Source: Saxidomus purpurata (lineage: Eukaryota > Mollusca > Bivalvia > Venerida > Veneridae). Taken from it: DNA of 64,000 nt. The position numbers and the translations under genes were made by a program. The notes below the pieces were generated by a model. That model was given only the letters and a program-made list of their open reading frames with translations. It was not told the origin of the DNA and made no database searches. Location of the stretch: NCBI GenBank assembly GCA_022818135.1, contig JAFMSR010000012.1:23700564-23764563 (forward strand), given 5' to 3'. Shown piece after piece: positions 11,402 to 23,959 of this stretch. Each line of letters opens with the position of its first letter. The stretch's first letter is position 1.

Positions 11402-11964
11402 TATACACAAAAAGGAATAAGCGCCCCCTGAAAGTTTAGAGTGACTTATCTAACGAAGCTTTATCATGAAAATACTGTCAAATTGAGCTAGGGAAGAAGA
11501 TTGTTTTCCGTAACAGCATCCCTCTGGCAAACAGAAAACGGCAGAATATCGGGTGATATTGTTGAACAATCAACGGGTGCCGTTTTATCCGAAATCAAAA
11601 ACACATTTAAGTATGGAATTGTAGAGGTCACAGGAAGATTTTAGGTGGCGAATTAGAGTAAAAATGCAATTTTGATTCATCAGATGGCAATCGTACTTCA
11701 TACGTTCAGTAGCAGAGTAAACCTTCACTGTGCCTGGGTGCCACCCTGACCCTGACTATTCTGCCTCCAGATGAACCTCGGATCTTTTTTAAGACAATCT
11801 GCTTACACTCACAGTACAAAACTGTTTGCAGTTCGTGCAGAGGGTTGCTGTTATGATTTACAGCATTTTTTTCAGTCGTTTACATGAAGGTGATTTCATG
11901 ATACAATTTTTTAAAGTCACTTTATAACTTCCAGGGGGTGCTTAACTTTTTTCTAGGTGTATAT
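11402..11964. mobile_element. DNA-transposon relic with ~50-bp degenerate terminal inverted repeats
   Basis: Left end 11403-11450 (ATACACAAAAAGGAATAAGC, then GCCCCCTG and GTGACTTA) matches the reverse complement of the right end 11913-11963 (ATACACCTAGAAAAAAGTTA, then AGCACCCCCTG and AAGTGACTTT). The 460-base interior has no intact transposase. The flanks are AT-rich, so a TA duplication cannot be separated from chance. Probably a Tc1/mariner-like non-autonomous copy. Confidence 0.5.
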
Positions 11965-12689
11965 TTCACTATAATTGCCGTTTTAAATCTCGATTTGTAT
12001 CAGTCTCTAAGCTTCGTCAGACTGTCTTTCACTAATCATCACCTTGATATTAGATATCTAAAGTGGTAAAGTATAGGAATATGTAATAAATCTGAAGACA
12101 ATTCTTATATTTTTTCAATTCTTGGAAAAATATGTGTCACCCTAATCTAGCATGAATGTCAGAGACATGCCATATTGTAAGTTCATCACGTCTATAAATT
12201 AGCGTCGGTATACAAGCAACAATCTGCGCATTTTGTTATGAAAACAAAAGTGGTTATATATAAACTTTTCTTAGAAACAGTTCATTCTTTTATTAATAAT
12301 GCAAAATAATTTTTCTGGATTCCCTATGAATATAAAGCTCTATAAAAGCGACATGTAGCAGCTGTCGCAAATATATATACCTTAATACACAGATGCACTT
12401 GAATTTTTCTATATAGACACTCTAAGGTAAGATTTAGATTTGTAGAATTTAATATTATAATATATTCATTTTGCAAAGTACGTCGTTTGTTTAAAAGTAC
12501 AGAATAATTGTTTGAATTGTTGAAACTTTCTTTTGATGCGACAGACACTCGAAACGTTAGTCGAAAAGTAAGTACGGAACTATATTGTTAGAAGTAAATT
12601 TATGATTTAGAGCAAAATATTCTCTGCAGTTTTATAAGTGTTTACTTAATAGATAGTTCTTGTGTTTTGAGTTCAGCAACTCCTCTAAT

Positions 12690-13345
12690 ATCAAACGGAA
12701 TATCATTTTTATATTTTAATATTGACTACAAGTCTATGTTTAGATTAAGATTACGCGACCAATACATTCAACAATGGAATGCTTCTATAAGAGACACTCC
12801 TAAGCTTCATTATTATTGTAAAATTTAAAAAACATTTTTGCTATGAAGAGTATCTAGACAAAATAAGTAATAATAAATTACAAAGACAGCTGTCATGCTT
12901 CAGACTAACCTCTCATTCTCTTGAAATTGAACGTGGAAGATACACCGGTGTAAATAGGACAGAAAGAATCTGTAAGCTTTGTAACTATAACTGTATAGAG
13001 TCCGAATACCATGTGCTTTTATGTTGTCCAAGATACTACGATTTAAGAATAAAATATTTAGGTAGAATACCATTCCCAAACATTAACAAATTTTGTTCTA
13101 TAATGTCTAAAATTGACCAAAACTGCAATATTTTTAACAAAAGTAATGGAGGAAAGAAAAAAATGCTCTTGCGGATATAACTGTTTCTTAATGTACTGAA
13201 CTACTTCTGTATTATGTTAATAACCACTTGTATTGTGCTGTGATGTATATTGTATGTAATTTTGTCTTTGCCATATTCGTTATAATTATTTGTAAATGGC
13301 CAAAGGCAATAATATGCCGATTTTGCCAATAAACTGAAACTGAAA
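12690..13345 (+). mobile_element. LINE 3' end (I/jockey-like), broken ORF
   Basis: A frame from about 12850 to 13180 reads LQRQLSCFRLTSHSLEIERG, then RICKLCN, SEYHVLLCCPRYYDLR. This is the C-terminal Cys/His motif of non-LTR retrotransposon polyproteins, similar to the ends of the ORFs at 47618 and 59609. The ORF is frameshifted near 12830. The 3' UTR contains ATTTTGTCTTTGCCAT and AATAAAC and ends in the tail (ACTGAA)n at 13330-13348, marking the element's 3' terminus. It is 5'-truncated. Confidence 0.75.
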
Positions 13346-13825
13346 CTGAATCATTCCAAACTTTCGTACAAAAATACGAGATGAATCTTTATAATAATTG
13401 GTTCGAGGTATTCTTTGAAATAGCAATTATCCTTTCACTCAACTCTCAGAGGAGAATTGCCATTCATCTGTAGCGCCTGACACTAGTATATTTGACATAT
13501 GAATAACAAAAAATATCTATTTTTAGTAACAGAAAAACAGTTTTCAAGGAAGCACCAACACAATATTTTTCAAAAATAAATATTAGAAACTATTGTTTAC
13601 TGCTGAATCGTAAATAACCGTAATCAAAATGAACACGTACAATTGTGAAATATTTGTCAATGTGTTCGTTGCTGAAACCCTGACAAAATTGTACATGGTG
13701 TTGTATTGCTTTCATTTATTTTATCATATCTGTGTTTGGAACAACTGAAACTTATACCAACAGGAAAACGTTGTAATTTTGATTTTCTATCATTTGCAGT
13801 TTTACACCGACACTAATAAGATAAA

Positions 13826-14077
13826 ATGGGAAATTCTGAAAGTTTTTCGGGCCACGCCTCATCTTGGAACAGTAGTCGCTACAGCAGTCGCTACCCGAAT
13901 ACAGATCCCGAGGGCACACATAGTTCCACATGCATTACAAAATCTAGCGACTGGATGAAAAGTTCATACGAGGAAAACTGTTCAGGCTGCAAACATGAAC
14001 GTGCAAGCTCCGTATGGAGTAGCCAATCCTCTAGTGGTAATTTGGGTGTGTCTCTACTGAATGCACTCGGAAAATGA
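13826..14077 (+). CDS. Small Ser-rich protein with H-x3-C / C-x2-C signature, paralogue 2
   Basis: An 83-residue product, the shortest of the three paralogues. It lacks most of the N-terminal Trp-Gly repeats (one Trp at 14) and has Ser/Tyr/Arg instead. The core is kept: DPEG 27-30, His32-x3-Cys36, Trp43, YEENCSGCKHE with Cys52 and Cys55. It ends VSLLNALGK, resembling VSLFGIG in paralogue 3. A consensus acceptor (CATTTGCAG, ends about 13799) lies 26 bases upstream of the ATG, as in the paralogues. AATAAA is at about 14318. No signal peptide or membrane segment. Function unknown; a four-ligand metal site is inferred from residue spacing only. Confidence 0.7.
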   Translation: MGNSESFSGHASSWNSSRYSSRYPNTDPEGTHSSTCITKSSDWMKSSYEENCSGCKHERASSVWSSQSSSGNLGVSLLNALGK

Positions 14078-14432
14078 TCGAGAGAAACTTGTTTATTTGC
14101 TTAAAGTTATAGAAATGTTTTCCACTGCTTGTGTACATGTATACATGACGTCACGAAAGTACTGATTGTGGGGGGAATGTGACCATGTAATTAAAAAAAA
14201 TAATTCAGAGGCAATACATCATTTCGTTTGAATAACACACTTTTACATTTTATATGTTGCTGTGCAGTATTCATCAATATTTGATGGTACTAGTAAGGTA
14301 TTTAAGGATCGAAGTCAATAAATATAAGACTGTCTATTTATCTGAATATTACAATTTTTCTAGTTAAAAATGCCATAACTGTTAATCGTTTATTCCTCAG
14401 AACAAATGTTATATGCTCTAAATATTTATATA

Positions 14433-14708
14433 ATTGTGGACTCGTGAGGCATTGAATTTTATGTGATATTCACCAGAAGAGGCCAATATTCACTTGGGAT
14501 CATGAAATGTCTTATATTTCGCTTTGCTGATAGTGGTCTGGACCAATGAGATAGTGTTTATTTATAGATCATAATAATTGTGGATTCGGCAGGCATTGAA
14601 TTTGATGTGATATTTCATTCAGTTTGGATAATGAAAGGTGTCTTATATTTTGCTTCGCTGATAGTGGTCTGGACCAATGAGATATTGTTTATTTATAGAT
14701 CATAAATA
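14433..14708. repeat. 144-bp unit duplicated in tandem
   Basis: Two adjacent copies (14433-14576 and 14577-14708) share GATAGTGGTCTGGACCAATG and TGTTTATTTATAGATCATAA. They lie in the region downstream of paralogue 2 and have no coding capacity. Confidence 0.75.
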
Positions 14709-14709
14709 T

Positions 14710-17380
14710 TATACATTTGCTGATCAGATCATACAAGTAAACATTATAACTCAAAGTGATAGTTATTGGATTAAGTTCTTGGAATTGTCTTTTGTTTGTT
14801 TATGTACTGAGTGATCATCAAGCATACATTGTATTTTCACTTTCGTTTTGCTTGAAAATTACCGAGCAAATTTCATGATATAGCAAGGTTTATTCATAAT
14901 CATGGCTTGTTACAAGCATGTGATTAGGAAAAAGACTTGAACAAAACAGTATCTAGATACAACAGCAAGTTACAATGTATGACTAGTGTCCGCATAAATT
15001 AATGCTGTATTATCTAAAGTGATTACAATATACACCACTAGACACCTACAATATGGGAAAAGTTATATCTCCCTGATTTTTTCTGAAGTACATGTACATG
15101 TATTTGATTGTTTATCACTTTGATAATTCCCAGAATGTTCTAATATTAAATATACACAACTCTGTAGAGTAATTAAGTTTTGTTTTTGCAGCATAAATCA
15201 ACAATATGTACATTACACACAACGTAGTGAGAAAATTTTAGGCATGTTCGAAAATATGTGGAACCGCTGTATTCACTGAAGAACTTACAATATGAGTCAC
15301 GTGTATCAACTTTTTGTGTCGTCTTTTGACACCATTACACAATATTTTATATGTGTATACTATGAAACAATTACACAATATGTACTATGTGTATAAAATA
15401 TTTGTATGTTTGTAATATTATTCTTGCATATAATGTTTCTTCGTGTATACACTATTATTCAAGATAACTTGATTACTAAACTGGAAATTAAAACATTTGT
15501 TTTAGCATATGTTTAATATGTTTTTCTCATCCCGGCCTACATGTATCCATGTATATAACAGTTAACTTCATCATACATTTATTTCATTGGTCTTAATCCG
15601 ACGAAACTAAACACACACAGTCAGCCTAATAGTCAGCAACATGTTTTTTTCAACACTGACAGTAAATGACCATGACCTATCAGCTGAACAATGGTGCTCA
15701 CCTAGTTGACACTTTATCCATCAGCACCAAATTAGAGTTTTTGATTCAGTATATGTTTCTATATATAAATTGGGGCGTGTGACCTTGTGGCATATATTCA
15801 AATCAATTTTAATAAAACATTGCTCTTTTTGTATTGCAATGTGTTACCCTAGCTGAACGTTTTCTGGATACTAGTATTGTAGGACACAGAAAATCTCTCG
15901 TTAGAACAAAGCAGTGATGATGGTGATGTTTTGCGCCATTTTATGTATACTGATTTAATTAATCTCGTTTGCGAAACGAATCCAAACAACTTAGATTAAT
16001 CGCTCTCGAGACATTCCATCTCGAAGAGAGAAAGGCAATGTGGAACCTATGGACACAACCGCAAGCCACAGATATTTCCACAACTGCGCCTTTAAAACCT
16101 GATTAAGAAAGGGGAGACAAACCGTATACACACAGAGTTATACTGATATTTTACAAAAGCACACCCAAACTACAATTTACAGGGGATATTAAAAAGATTT
16201 AAACTTAATACCAAAAGATCAAGTATAAGCATTAAGAGTTGTATTTAACAGTGTTAACCGATCACTACTTTACTTAGTCATTTATTCTTGTAGGGTAATG
16301 ACCATTACATTTGTATTTTGTCCTGAAGTTCTGTCAGGTCAGTATTATTTCAAGGGGTTTGTATTTGGCTTTGTGTTCTTTTAACATCATATTATTGCTC
16401 TTTATTTTCACTATATCTCTTAACTCTTGGTCAAACATTAATTACTAATTAAAATAACAACAATAATCAAAACTATAGAAAACACATAAATTAAACAATA
16501 AACATCATCAGTTACAACGTTCACCAATAGCTAGACTAGAACACATCTAACATAAAACTCGCCAGACTACTAAGAATGTTTGAGCAAAGCCGAAATAAAT
16601 GAATAATTTATACAGTCGTGGCATGTAATACTTAATTTTCATGCTCGAAGAGAAAGGTGGTTGTTCGTCAGTGTTTAGGATGACAGAACTCTCCTATGTT
16701 GAACACTTCCATAATCCGAAGTACCGGTGGTTTTACTTTTTTGAAGACAAACAGTGTTCATTTAATAATTTCTTAATTTTAGCATATTTGTTCGAAAATT
16801 AAAAATTGAGAGAAAAAATGAACCAAAATCAAATAGGCAACACATTTTTAGACCCTGTTGAAATCTAAAACACAGTGGTTACAATGCACATGTTAGTAAA
16901 AAAATGACTAACAATTTTCATGAACTGCATTATGCCCTTTTAAAAAAGAAATGTAAGTAAATACAACTTCACCAGGGAAATTGTAATCTACACTCTTGTC
17001 TTCAAATAAACTTAATGCGCTTACTTTAATCGTTTCATATTTAAACATGACGATACAACATGTAGTTAATAGTAAAATATAAACAAAACATATCGGACTA
17101 GCATGCTCTTTGACCTCTGGACCTTTACTTGATATAAATGTTTGATTTTTTGGGGGATAAAAACAAGCGAGAAAACAGGTATATGTGCGTTTTCTGTAAT
17201 TTTGTTAATAAGCATTTATTTTCATAACAAAACAACAAATCAGCAACTTGCGGCATGAGAGTTTTTGTAGAAATAATTTTGCCAGGTTAGCAATTAATTA
17301 CAAATTATTATTTTCATAAACAGAAATTCTTTCAACTTTCCAGTTGATGTAGGTTATGTTCTTGTCACCATCGCAATGCA
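14710..17380. other. Long AT-rich intergenic stretch
   Basis: 2.7 kb with no frame above noise, no recognisable element and no RNA-like structure. TATGTGTATAC-type motifs recur near 15340-15400. Confidence 0.45.
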
Positions 17381-17424
17381 TAGATTGCACAGTTATATCA
17401 CAGCTGACCTTGCCCCTCTGCCCC

Positions 17425-17540
17425 CCACAAGTACCGATTGCCGCTCATCCCGGAGGTTACGGGCTCGAGCCCCACTGGGGTCACGACCGTACTCCTCATA
17501 AGACACCAGTACTGGTTTTTCCAGGAAGTGGACTCGAGAG
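17425..17540 (+). repeat. tRNA-derived SINE fragment
   Basis: The GC-rich segment contains ACGGGCTCGAGCCCCACT, a B-box-like sequence in a closed T-arm. No convincing A box upstream. Overlapping frames on both strands have no gene features. Confidence 0.35.
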
Positions 17541-17544
17541 TGAC

Positions 17545-18765
17545 ACGATAAGCTACAAGCTTTCTTCACAGTCGAGTTAAAATAAATCAGCATAAACTAA
17601 ATACCGATTAAATTTAACCACTTGCAAAAAATGTATAAGATCATGAATCCATTAATTTATCGGAAGTATTAGACTCTCTATGCATTGGTGATTGATATAC
17701 AAATGCTCTTAAATAAAGTTAATAAAAAATCAAAGGAACCTGAAGTCAAAAGTGGCGCTTTCGAAGCAGCTTACACGAGGAATGATCCAAAATTCATCGG
17801 AATATTTAAATTACAATAACTTAGCTTGTCAAACACGTCATTTGATGTTCAGTATTTACTTCACCATCGCTGAAATTTCATTTGTACGCCAAACATTCAA
17901 GATGCATACAAAAGCAACAAACATGTAACAGCAAGTCGAGAAGAGTCAACAAATGAAATTGAATTAGGCTGACGTTACGCTAATTTATAAGTTAGTTTTT
18001 TTATTTATTAACAATCGAGGAATCCACATTTGGCTATACACACTTTACTGTCACATAACTATATCAAACTCCTGCCTGGTGTACCTCCTATCACATCCTG
18101 ACAACCACCTTGATTGTCTAACAAACCAGTATCTTCTAAAGAACCTGTTCCCAGGATCTTCCAAATACAAATAGTACTACTTGAAATACCTTGCTGTTCC
18201 CTCCCTAGATCGCGGATTGCATCCAAATACTTGTGAAAGAACATTTCTATGCTGTAGATGTCAGAGTTACTGTAGTGTTTTGTATGAATGCAAACGAGTA
18301 TGACGTTGATGTTTTGTAAATGACGTATGTGCAGGCGGGTATTGACGAATAAGCGCGGCGCCGACATTCGTACAGATGTACATACAATCTATTACTTGCG
18401 GATTATCAAATAACTGCCCCTGGTCTGTTAATAATACGACTAACTACAGAAACGCTGAAAATTTATTTCCAAATTTAGTTGACAAAGTAAAACTTATTTG
18501 TACAAAAAATGAAAACAAATCTTCAAGTATTTCAAGAAATATATCACGAGACCGAATCATTCTGGATCACCCCTTGTGATGATGTATTCAAAAGTGATTA
18601 TTACTGTCGTAACCCTCATTTTAACATTTTCTCATATATTACGTGATAAATCATATTACGTGATAAATCATATGTAAATGATACAAAATTTACATCTTTC
18701 TCATTTCATTACGATGCATTTAAACATTTACAAATGAGCAAGATAAAGACTTTTGTCAGGATTTA
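17545..18765. other. Intergenic, possible decayed element
   Basis: A 102-codon minus-strand frame (18059-18367) and a 67-codon plus-strand frame (18376-18579) are present. I recognise neither, and neither has a plausible splice or start context. A direct repeat, TTACGTGATAAATCATAT, occurs twice at 18638-18673. Confidence 0.35.
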
Positions 18766-18768
18766 AAA

Positions 18769-19115
18769 ATGATAAACTTACAAACGAACCGAGAAGCTAT
18801 AGAAATGTGCATAAACAGTGTCCGTAACATGTTACATTTTATGAGTTTTGTCCAACTGATAATGGCGTTATTAGAAACTCACTCATTTCATCTAAACGTA
18901 GAAGTTGCAAAATTTATTCAGGAAGCTTTACAAATACGCAAAATATACTCTTGAAAATGTCATTCTGATCACACATGTATGTACTGATATGTTCTTTATT
19001 ATTTGTTGGTAAGTTCAGTTTCATGTATATATTGTCTTTGCCATAAGTTATTCTCTTACGTTTGTAAATGGAATCGCTGATTGCTAATAAACCTAATTGA
19101 TTGATTGATAAAGTT
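18769..19115 (+). mobile_element. LINE 3' end with (ATTG)n tail
   Basis: The last codons before TGA at 18952 read VEVAKFIQEALQIRKIYS, aligning with the C-terminus of the ORF at 47618 (CAKFIVKAYLLRRRSLYIR). The 3' UTR shares ATTGTCTTTGCCAT and TTTGTAAATGG with the LINE end at 13.3 kb. It ends AATAAACCTAATTGATTGAT, a tetranucleotide tail. Severely truncated. Confidence 0.6.
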
Positions 19116-19119
19116 TTGT

Positions 19120-20190
19120 CAAGTCATAACAAAATATGGATTGCAAGTGGATCATTTTATATTGGTATATATAAGAGGCTTTGACAACATAATCGGATTA
19201 AGAAAAAAATAAAACAACGGAAATTTTTCTTCAACCCGTCAAATGCAAGTTAAAGATATATGCACTTAATGTAAACGGAGAGCGGGTGGGTTCATTAAAA
19301 ATAGATGTTATGCCATTAAAATATATCTTGTAAAAGTATTATTACATCCCTAGAAAAGCAAATTCAAACTTGTGAGTTATATTTAAAAAAAATACATTGA
19401 TAATTTTTATTTCAACTATGCTTTCATCTTTGTTCACAAAAGAACATTTTTCAATTTTTGATTGGATTATGGTTAGTTCGGACACACTTTTGTAACAGTA
19501 CATGTTCTCTTTTTCAATGTTCCCACAGGGAAGTTCACCACACCATTTGCTACAACTTATTAATAACTGCTTGATTTTATCCGGCTAACATTATTTTCAT
19601 CTGTGTTGTTATATATGCCCGTTTCCTGTGGAGTACTAGTCTATTTCTTTCTCGCAGTTCTGAACGAAATTTCGTCGAATTACGTTTTTGTCGGCTGATA
19701 TTTTGTTGTAATGACACGATGTCGAATACGTCACTTCGTCTACTCTTTGTTTATCACTACGAAAGTTTTTGTCGAATATATTCATTACATTTTAAAGTCA
19801 CTCAGTGAGACAGTATTACGATACGACTTTAATAAGAAAACAACATAAAACACATGGCTTCCAGCATCTTTGTTACTTTTAAAGCTTTCGCCCAGAGATA
19901 AACGCTGATTAATGTATTCAAACTGACTAATGAACACAATCCTTACAAACCATTTCGGGCTTAAACGTATCCTCCAGGCGCAGGGTACCCGGTATCACCC
20001 GGCCGGGAGGAAGTTTGCCTGCCGCTTATGCCGATTTAAATAAAAACAGAAATAGTAATAGATTCCTTATAGATTCTATTATATTATACGTATAATTTGT
20101 TTAAAGACCTTCCAAACGACTGTTTGTCTAAATGAAGAGAAACCTTTATAAAATTCTTTCTTTGTAATGGTGGTATAGATAGTCCAAACA
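19120..20190. other. Intergenic, nothing firm
   Basis: AT-rich apart from a short GC-rich patch (about 19975-20030, containing CCCGGTATCACCCGGCCGGG), which might be the remains of a repeat head. Confidence 0.4.
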
Positions 20191-20193
20191 TAG

Positions 20194-20538
20194 TGTTTTA
20201 ATTTACATTTAAAATATTTTCTGAAAATGATTCCGAGAATGAATTGAGGAAATATGATGCTAACGGATGTAATAAATCCCATGCTCTATCGAAATGCCAG
20301 AATAAAACTGAAGCAAACAGATCCACGATGAAAAGCGAGTTGAGCATTCCTACTATCAAACTTGATGTTGCAACAGTTGAGTCAGCGACTGTCACAAATA
20401 TTAAATCACTGTCGGGAAACAGATACCGTCGTTTGGAAGCTCGTGGTGAACATACTAAATGCAGTGTCGTTATCTGCCGCCTAAAACCGAAAAAAAGAAA
20501 GATGTTTTAATTTACATTTAAAATATTTTCTGCAAATG
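20194..20538. repeat. 36-bp direct repeats flanking the GPCR relic
   Basis: TGTTTTAATTTACATTTAAA and onward, at 20194-20229, recurs at 20503-20538 with one mismatch (CTGAAAATG against CTGCAAATG). The 309-base spacing encloses the GPCR fragment. This could be the scar of a local duplication or insertion. Confidence 0.8.
20230..20450 (+). pseudogene. GPCR third-intracellular-loop relic
   Basis: A plus-strand frame reads HALSKCQNKTEANRSTMKS and LDVATVESATVTNIKS. This aligns with the long third intracellular loop of the intact receptor at 23960-25246 (DISTVESAVATNVVP). At DNA level CAACAGTTGAGTCAGC is identical (20371-20386; reverse complement at 24414-24429). No transmembrane-coding sequence was found on either side, so this is an isolated fragment of a paralogue in the opposite orientation. 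It is bracketed by a 36-bp direct repeat. It is either a relic or an exon of a gene whose remainder is not visible. Confidence 0.55.
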
Positions 20539-20539
20539 T

Positions 20540-21660
20540 TGTCGTTTATATCAAACTCACTGGTTTCCACATTATACGAAATTCAATGGAACTCTAAACA
20601 TTGTAACAACGGCATAACATTTGCAACTCTGTTATTCGTCCAAGTTTATTTTTCATCCCAAATGTGACTCATCTTTCCCGTTGAGTGTCATTTACAATCT
20701 CACGATTTATATGTGTCTAAATGCATATAGCAAGTGTTATTTCTCACACGTTAGATGAGCAACTTAAAGGTATGTCAGCTCCGACTCGAAGAAATGTAGA
20801 AAAGAAATGAGAAAATGCAATCATTAATTAATATGTTTCTTTGTCTCATTGTTTGAGCTCCTTATCGTGTAACAACATTTTCTGATATGCCATAAATGTA
20901 ACATGCCTGTATTTCAGTTTGAACCTCTTTTATACATTCGGATTCCACATCAGTCTATATTTGATTGATGTCTTCTTCATTAACAACTTACACATTCAAA
21001 CTATAAAATGATGAAATTGGGTCGATAAATTGTAAAACAACAATATTTTATAAGATGTCTGCAAAATTCATATCTCTAGCATATTGGGGCCGGCATTATG
21101 TAAAATTTTATGGAAATTACATTATGTAAACAATACATTTACATCATGCAAAACGTGTTAGGTTAATGCGATATTTGTATGCCAGACGATTGCAAATAAA
21201 CAAGTCCCTGTCTCGCAAGTTTGCAATTTACATTTTCGAGAACTAGTAAATGTACTAATTTTAGTCTGTTAGTATTACACGTATAGAAATTATTTACACA
21301 TATTCTTCTAAAATAGTACCCTGCATACGTCTATTTAACTTGATGTTACTCTTAAAAGTGACAGACATTATGTTCACTCTTTTGAAAAATGTTAAAATAA
21401 AATTAACATTACCACAATAAATGTATCTGTACTTGTACATATACTCTTTTATACTAATTATCATCATATACTATAGTATTTACTATTCTGGTCAAACACT
21501 GATGACCAATCTGTTCCGCAAAGTTTCATTTTGCTCTGCTGATCTGAGATATAATTCAGTACAAGTAATTTCGGATATAACATGTTTTCAGAACATTAAT
21601 CGTGTCTTATAATTATTCTTGTTCATAATAGACTATGGTTATTTCAAAAAGTGATGTAAA
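20540..21660. other. Intergenic, nothing recognised
   Basis: AT-rich sequence with no gene-like frame or repeat family. Confidence 0.45.
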
Positions 21661-21683
21661 TTCAGGACTTTATGGTATTGCTT

Positions 21684-22022
21684 TATGATATTACCCTTCA
21701 AAGTGACCATCATAATTTTTAAAAAGACATTAGTCACTGATTTATACTAATTGCCAAAAATTATAACAGAAATATATGAATCTGTATTACTTTTTTATTC
21801 CCATTGAATATAGAGAAAATCAGTTAAAATTTTTTTTGACTATCCTAGTCAAATAGATAGTCAATCCTTTCTTTTATGTACATGTTAATTTATATCATTC
21901 AGAAAGAGAAATAACTTTGCCGAATTAACTTTTTACATGTTTTCATAACATTTACCAAGTTTTTAGCTTCATTCTTGATCATAAATCAATATGGTGTTTT
22001 GAAGGGTAATATAACTTTACTA
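21684..22022. mobile_element. Foldback MITE, ~340 bp
   Basis: The arms at about 21684-21722 and 21985-22022 are inverted copies around ATATTACCCTTCAAA. The centre holds the palindrome TTTGACTATCCTAGTCAAA (about 21836-21855). The same central motif occurs near 40130 (TTTGACTACAATAGTCAAA) and 51030, suggesting a dispersed family. No coding capacity. Confidence 0.55.
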
Positions 22023-22029
22023 ATGAACG

Positions 22030-23955
22030 TAGTACTCGTCAACCATTCCCTTGGTCACCAGGCTTAACATTTATCTATGCAACAGATTTGATATTATCAG
22101 AACGGGCTAATCGCTTTAATTAGTCTACATGTACTCTCTACTCGGTAAAAGTTCATTCTTACCATTCAAAAAGGTTATCTTATGAAACTTTTTTTGAATG
22201 ACACCGTTTTTTTACGAAGAAGCCGAATTATTACCTTTGCCATTTAACAAATACCAATGTTTGCTGAAAGAGAAACTAGCGTAAGAGTCCGGTAGAATTT
22301 AGATAAGAGTTTTAAGTATAGGTTATAGTTTAAATACAGTTGTTTTAAGAAATTAATTTGGGAGCGAGCAGAGCATGAATTACAAAACATGTATTAAAAG
22401 TCTAAAAGATTAACACGAGTAACAAAAATATGCAATAAATACAAAAAATAGGGGATACAAATTACCTAATTTTGTCTCGAGACATATCATACATGTAAAA
22501 TTACAAGAGTATAGCAAAAGAATCGGAAAACTTTTATGAATGATATATAAACTACAATATAAAAAATAATGAAAACGTTTTACTATGTACTCTAAAAAGA
22601 GTTGAGATATTGAACTTTCAAAAATGGTCAAGGTTAACTTTTATATTTTCAAGTAATTGAACAACATGATAAAATTAAGGAACATTAAGACACAGTTCTA
22701 ATACATGTATCTTGCCAAATTACATACATTTTCATGTAATTCAATTCAATAACTAAAAACAAATAACAAAAAGAATATCAGCTTCCATGGAGATTGAACC
22801 CAGGACCTCTTGTTCTCAAAGCGGACGCACGGTACAAAAAGTGCACAACTATAAACTCCAAAGAATTCCAAATGGTCATAAACAGGAAGTACTCATATAG
22901 GGTAAACTGCCACGCAAATCGCAAAGACTGTTGATAATAAATATTTTCGCTTTTGTGAATCTCCTTTGACTTATAGACAAGACACTTGCTAGTAAACTTT
23001 TCAGAATTTGTCACTTCTTGATTTTCATGTATAACCATATATTTCCTTATGATACACGTAAAACAAATTCCATCAGCGGAAAGTAGAAAATTAAATTTAA
23101 AAAGCGTGATGAATTAATATTAGATAACTGATTTGTATGGCTTACTAGCCAAGATTTAAAAAGACCTTAATGAAATTCTGAAGGTTGTTATACTTTTGCC
23201 AATAGGTCGCTACTTTTCGAAGTTCTTTTTTTGCACAGAGGATAAAGAAACCTCTATTTTCTTTCTTTTGCTTTATAGCTTGCTGTCGTATGAAGACAAT
23301 TACCTGAATCTATAAAGAAAAATATCTTTAAAATCAAAGGTGATTAATTGCAACTTCACAGTTATTGGATCAGGCTAGCAATAATTTTCATTCCAAATCG
23401 TTAATGTATCTCCGGGTCCTGTGGAACAACTGTGTATTCGATAAACACCGATGCATATAATTTTGTTTGTCCCGACATTCAAATTAACAATGAAGTTAGA
23501 CATTTCCCATGTCAGAACTTGGTCATCTCTTTGAAAATTAACAACAGAGTCTAAGTGGAATCCATTTGATAAAACCATCTTGCACATTAGTCTACCTTTG
23601 ATTTAACCTGGCAAGGGAGATAACTAATAGATAACGATCAAATGTCTCTATTAAAGGCAGTTTACATCCTTGCGCGGTCATAAGATTGCAATACTAACGC
23701 CCTTTAACAAATTGAATTCAGTCAAGTTCTTGGTCGTGATATTGTTTGCATTCTGAGCTTTATTTTTTTATTTCCCTGTCCTTATTTGTTTTCAATAGAC
23801 CAGTAATATTAAATCTGGCGTGGCTTATACGAACTTTTAGCATTTACCACTTTGAACTATGTCACTGTGATCACAAGTTTGCGATCTATATTTATGACGA
23901 CAATGACAAAAGTGATGAAAAACAATGCTTAAAATTGCCCTTTGGTATGCCGCTT
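22030..23955. other. Intergenic downstream of the GPCR, with a tRNA-like remnant
   Basis: About 22785-22850 on the minus strand contains CCTGGGTTCAATCTCC, a B-box-like sequence, probably a SINE head. A small inverted repeat (CATTCAAAAAGGTT) lies at about 22162-22200. Otherwise nothing. Confidence 0.4.
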
Positions 23956-23959
23956 GACA

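Noticed and set aside
18059..18579. Frames of 102 (minus) and 67 (plus) codons
   Set aside because: No motif, no splice context and no resemblance to the nearby LINE ORFs.
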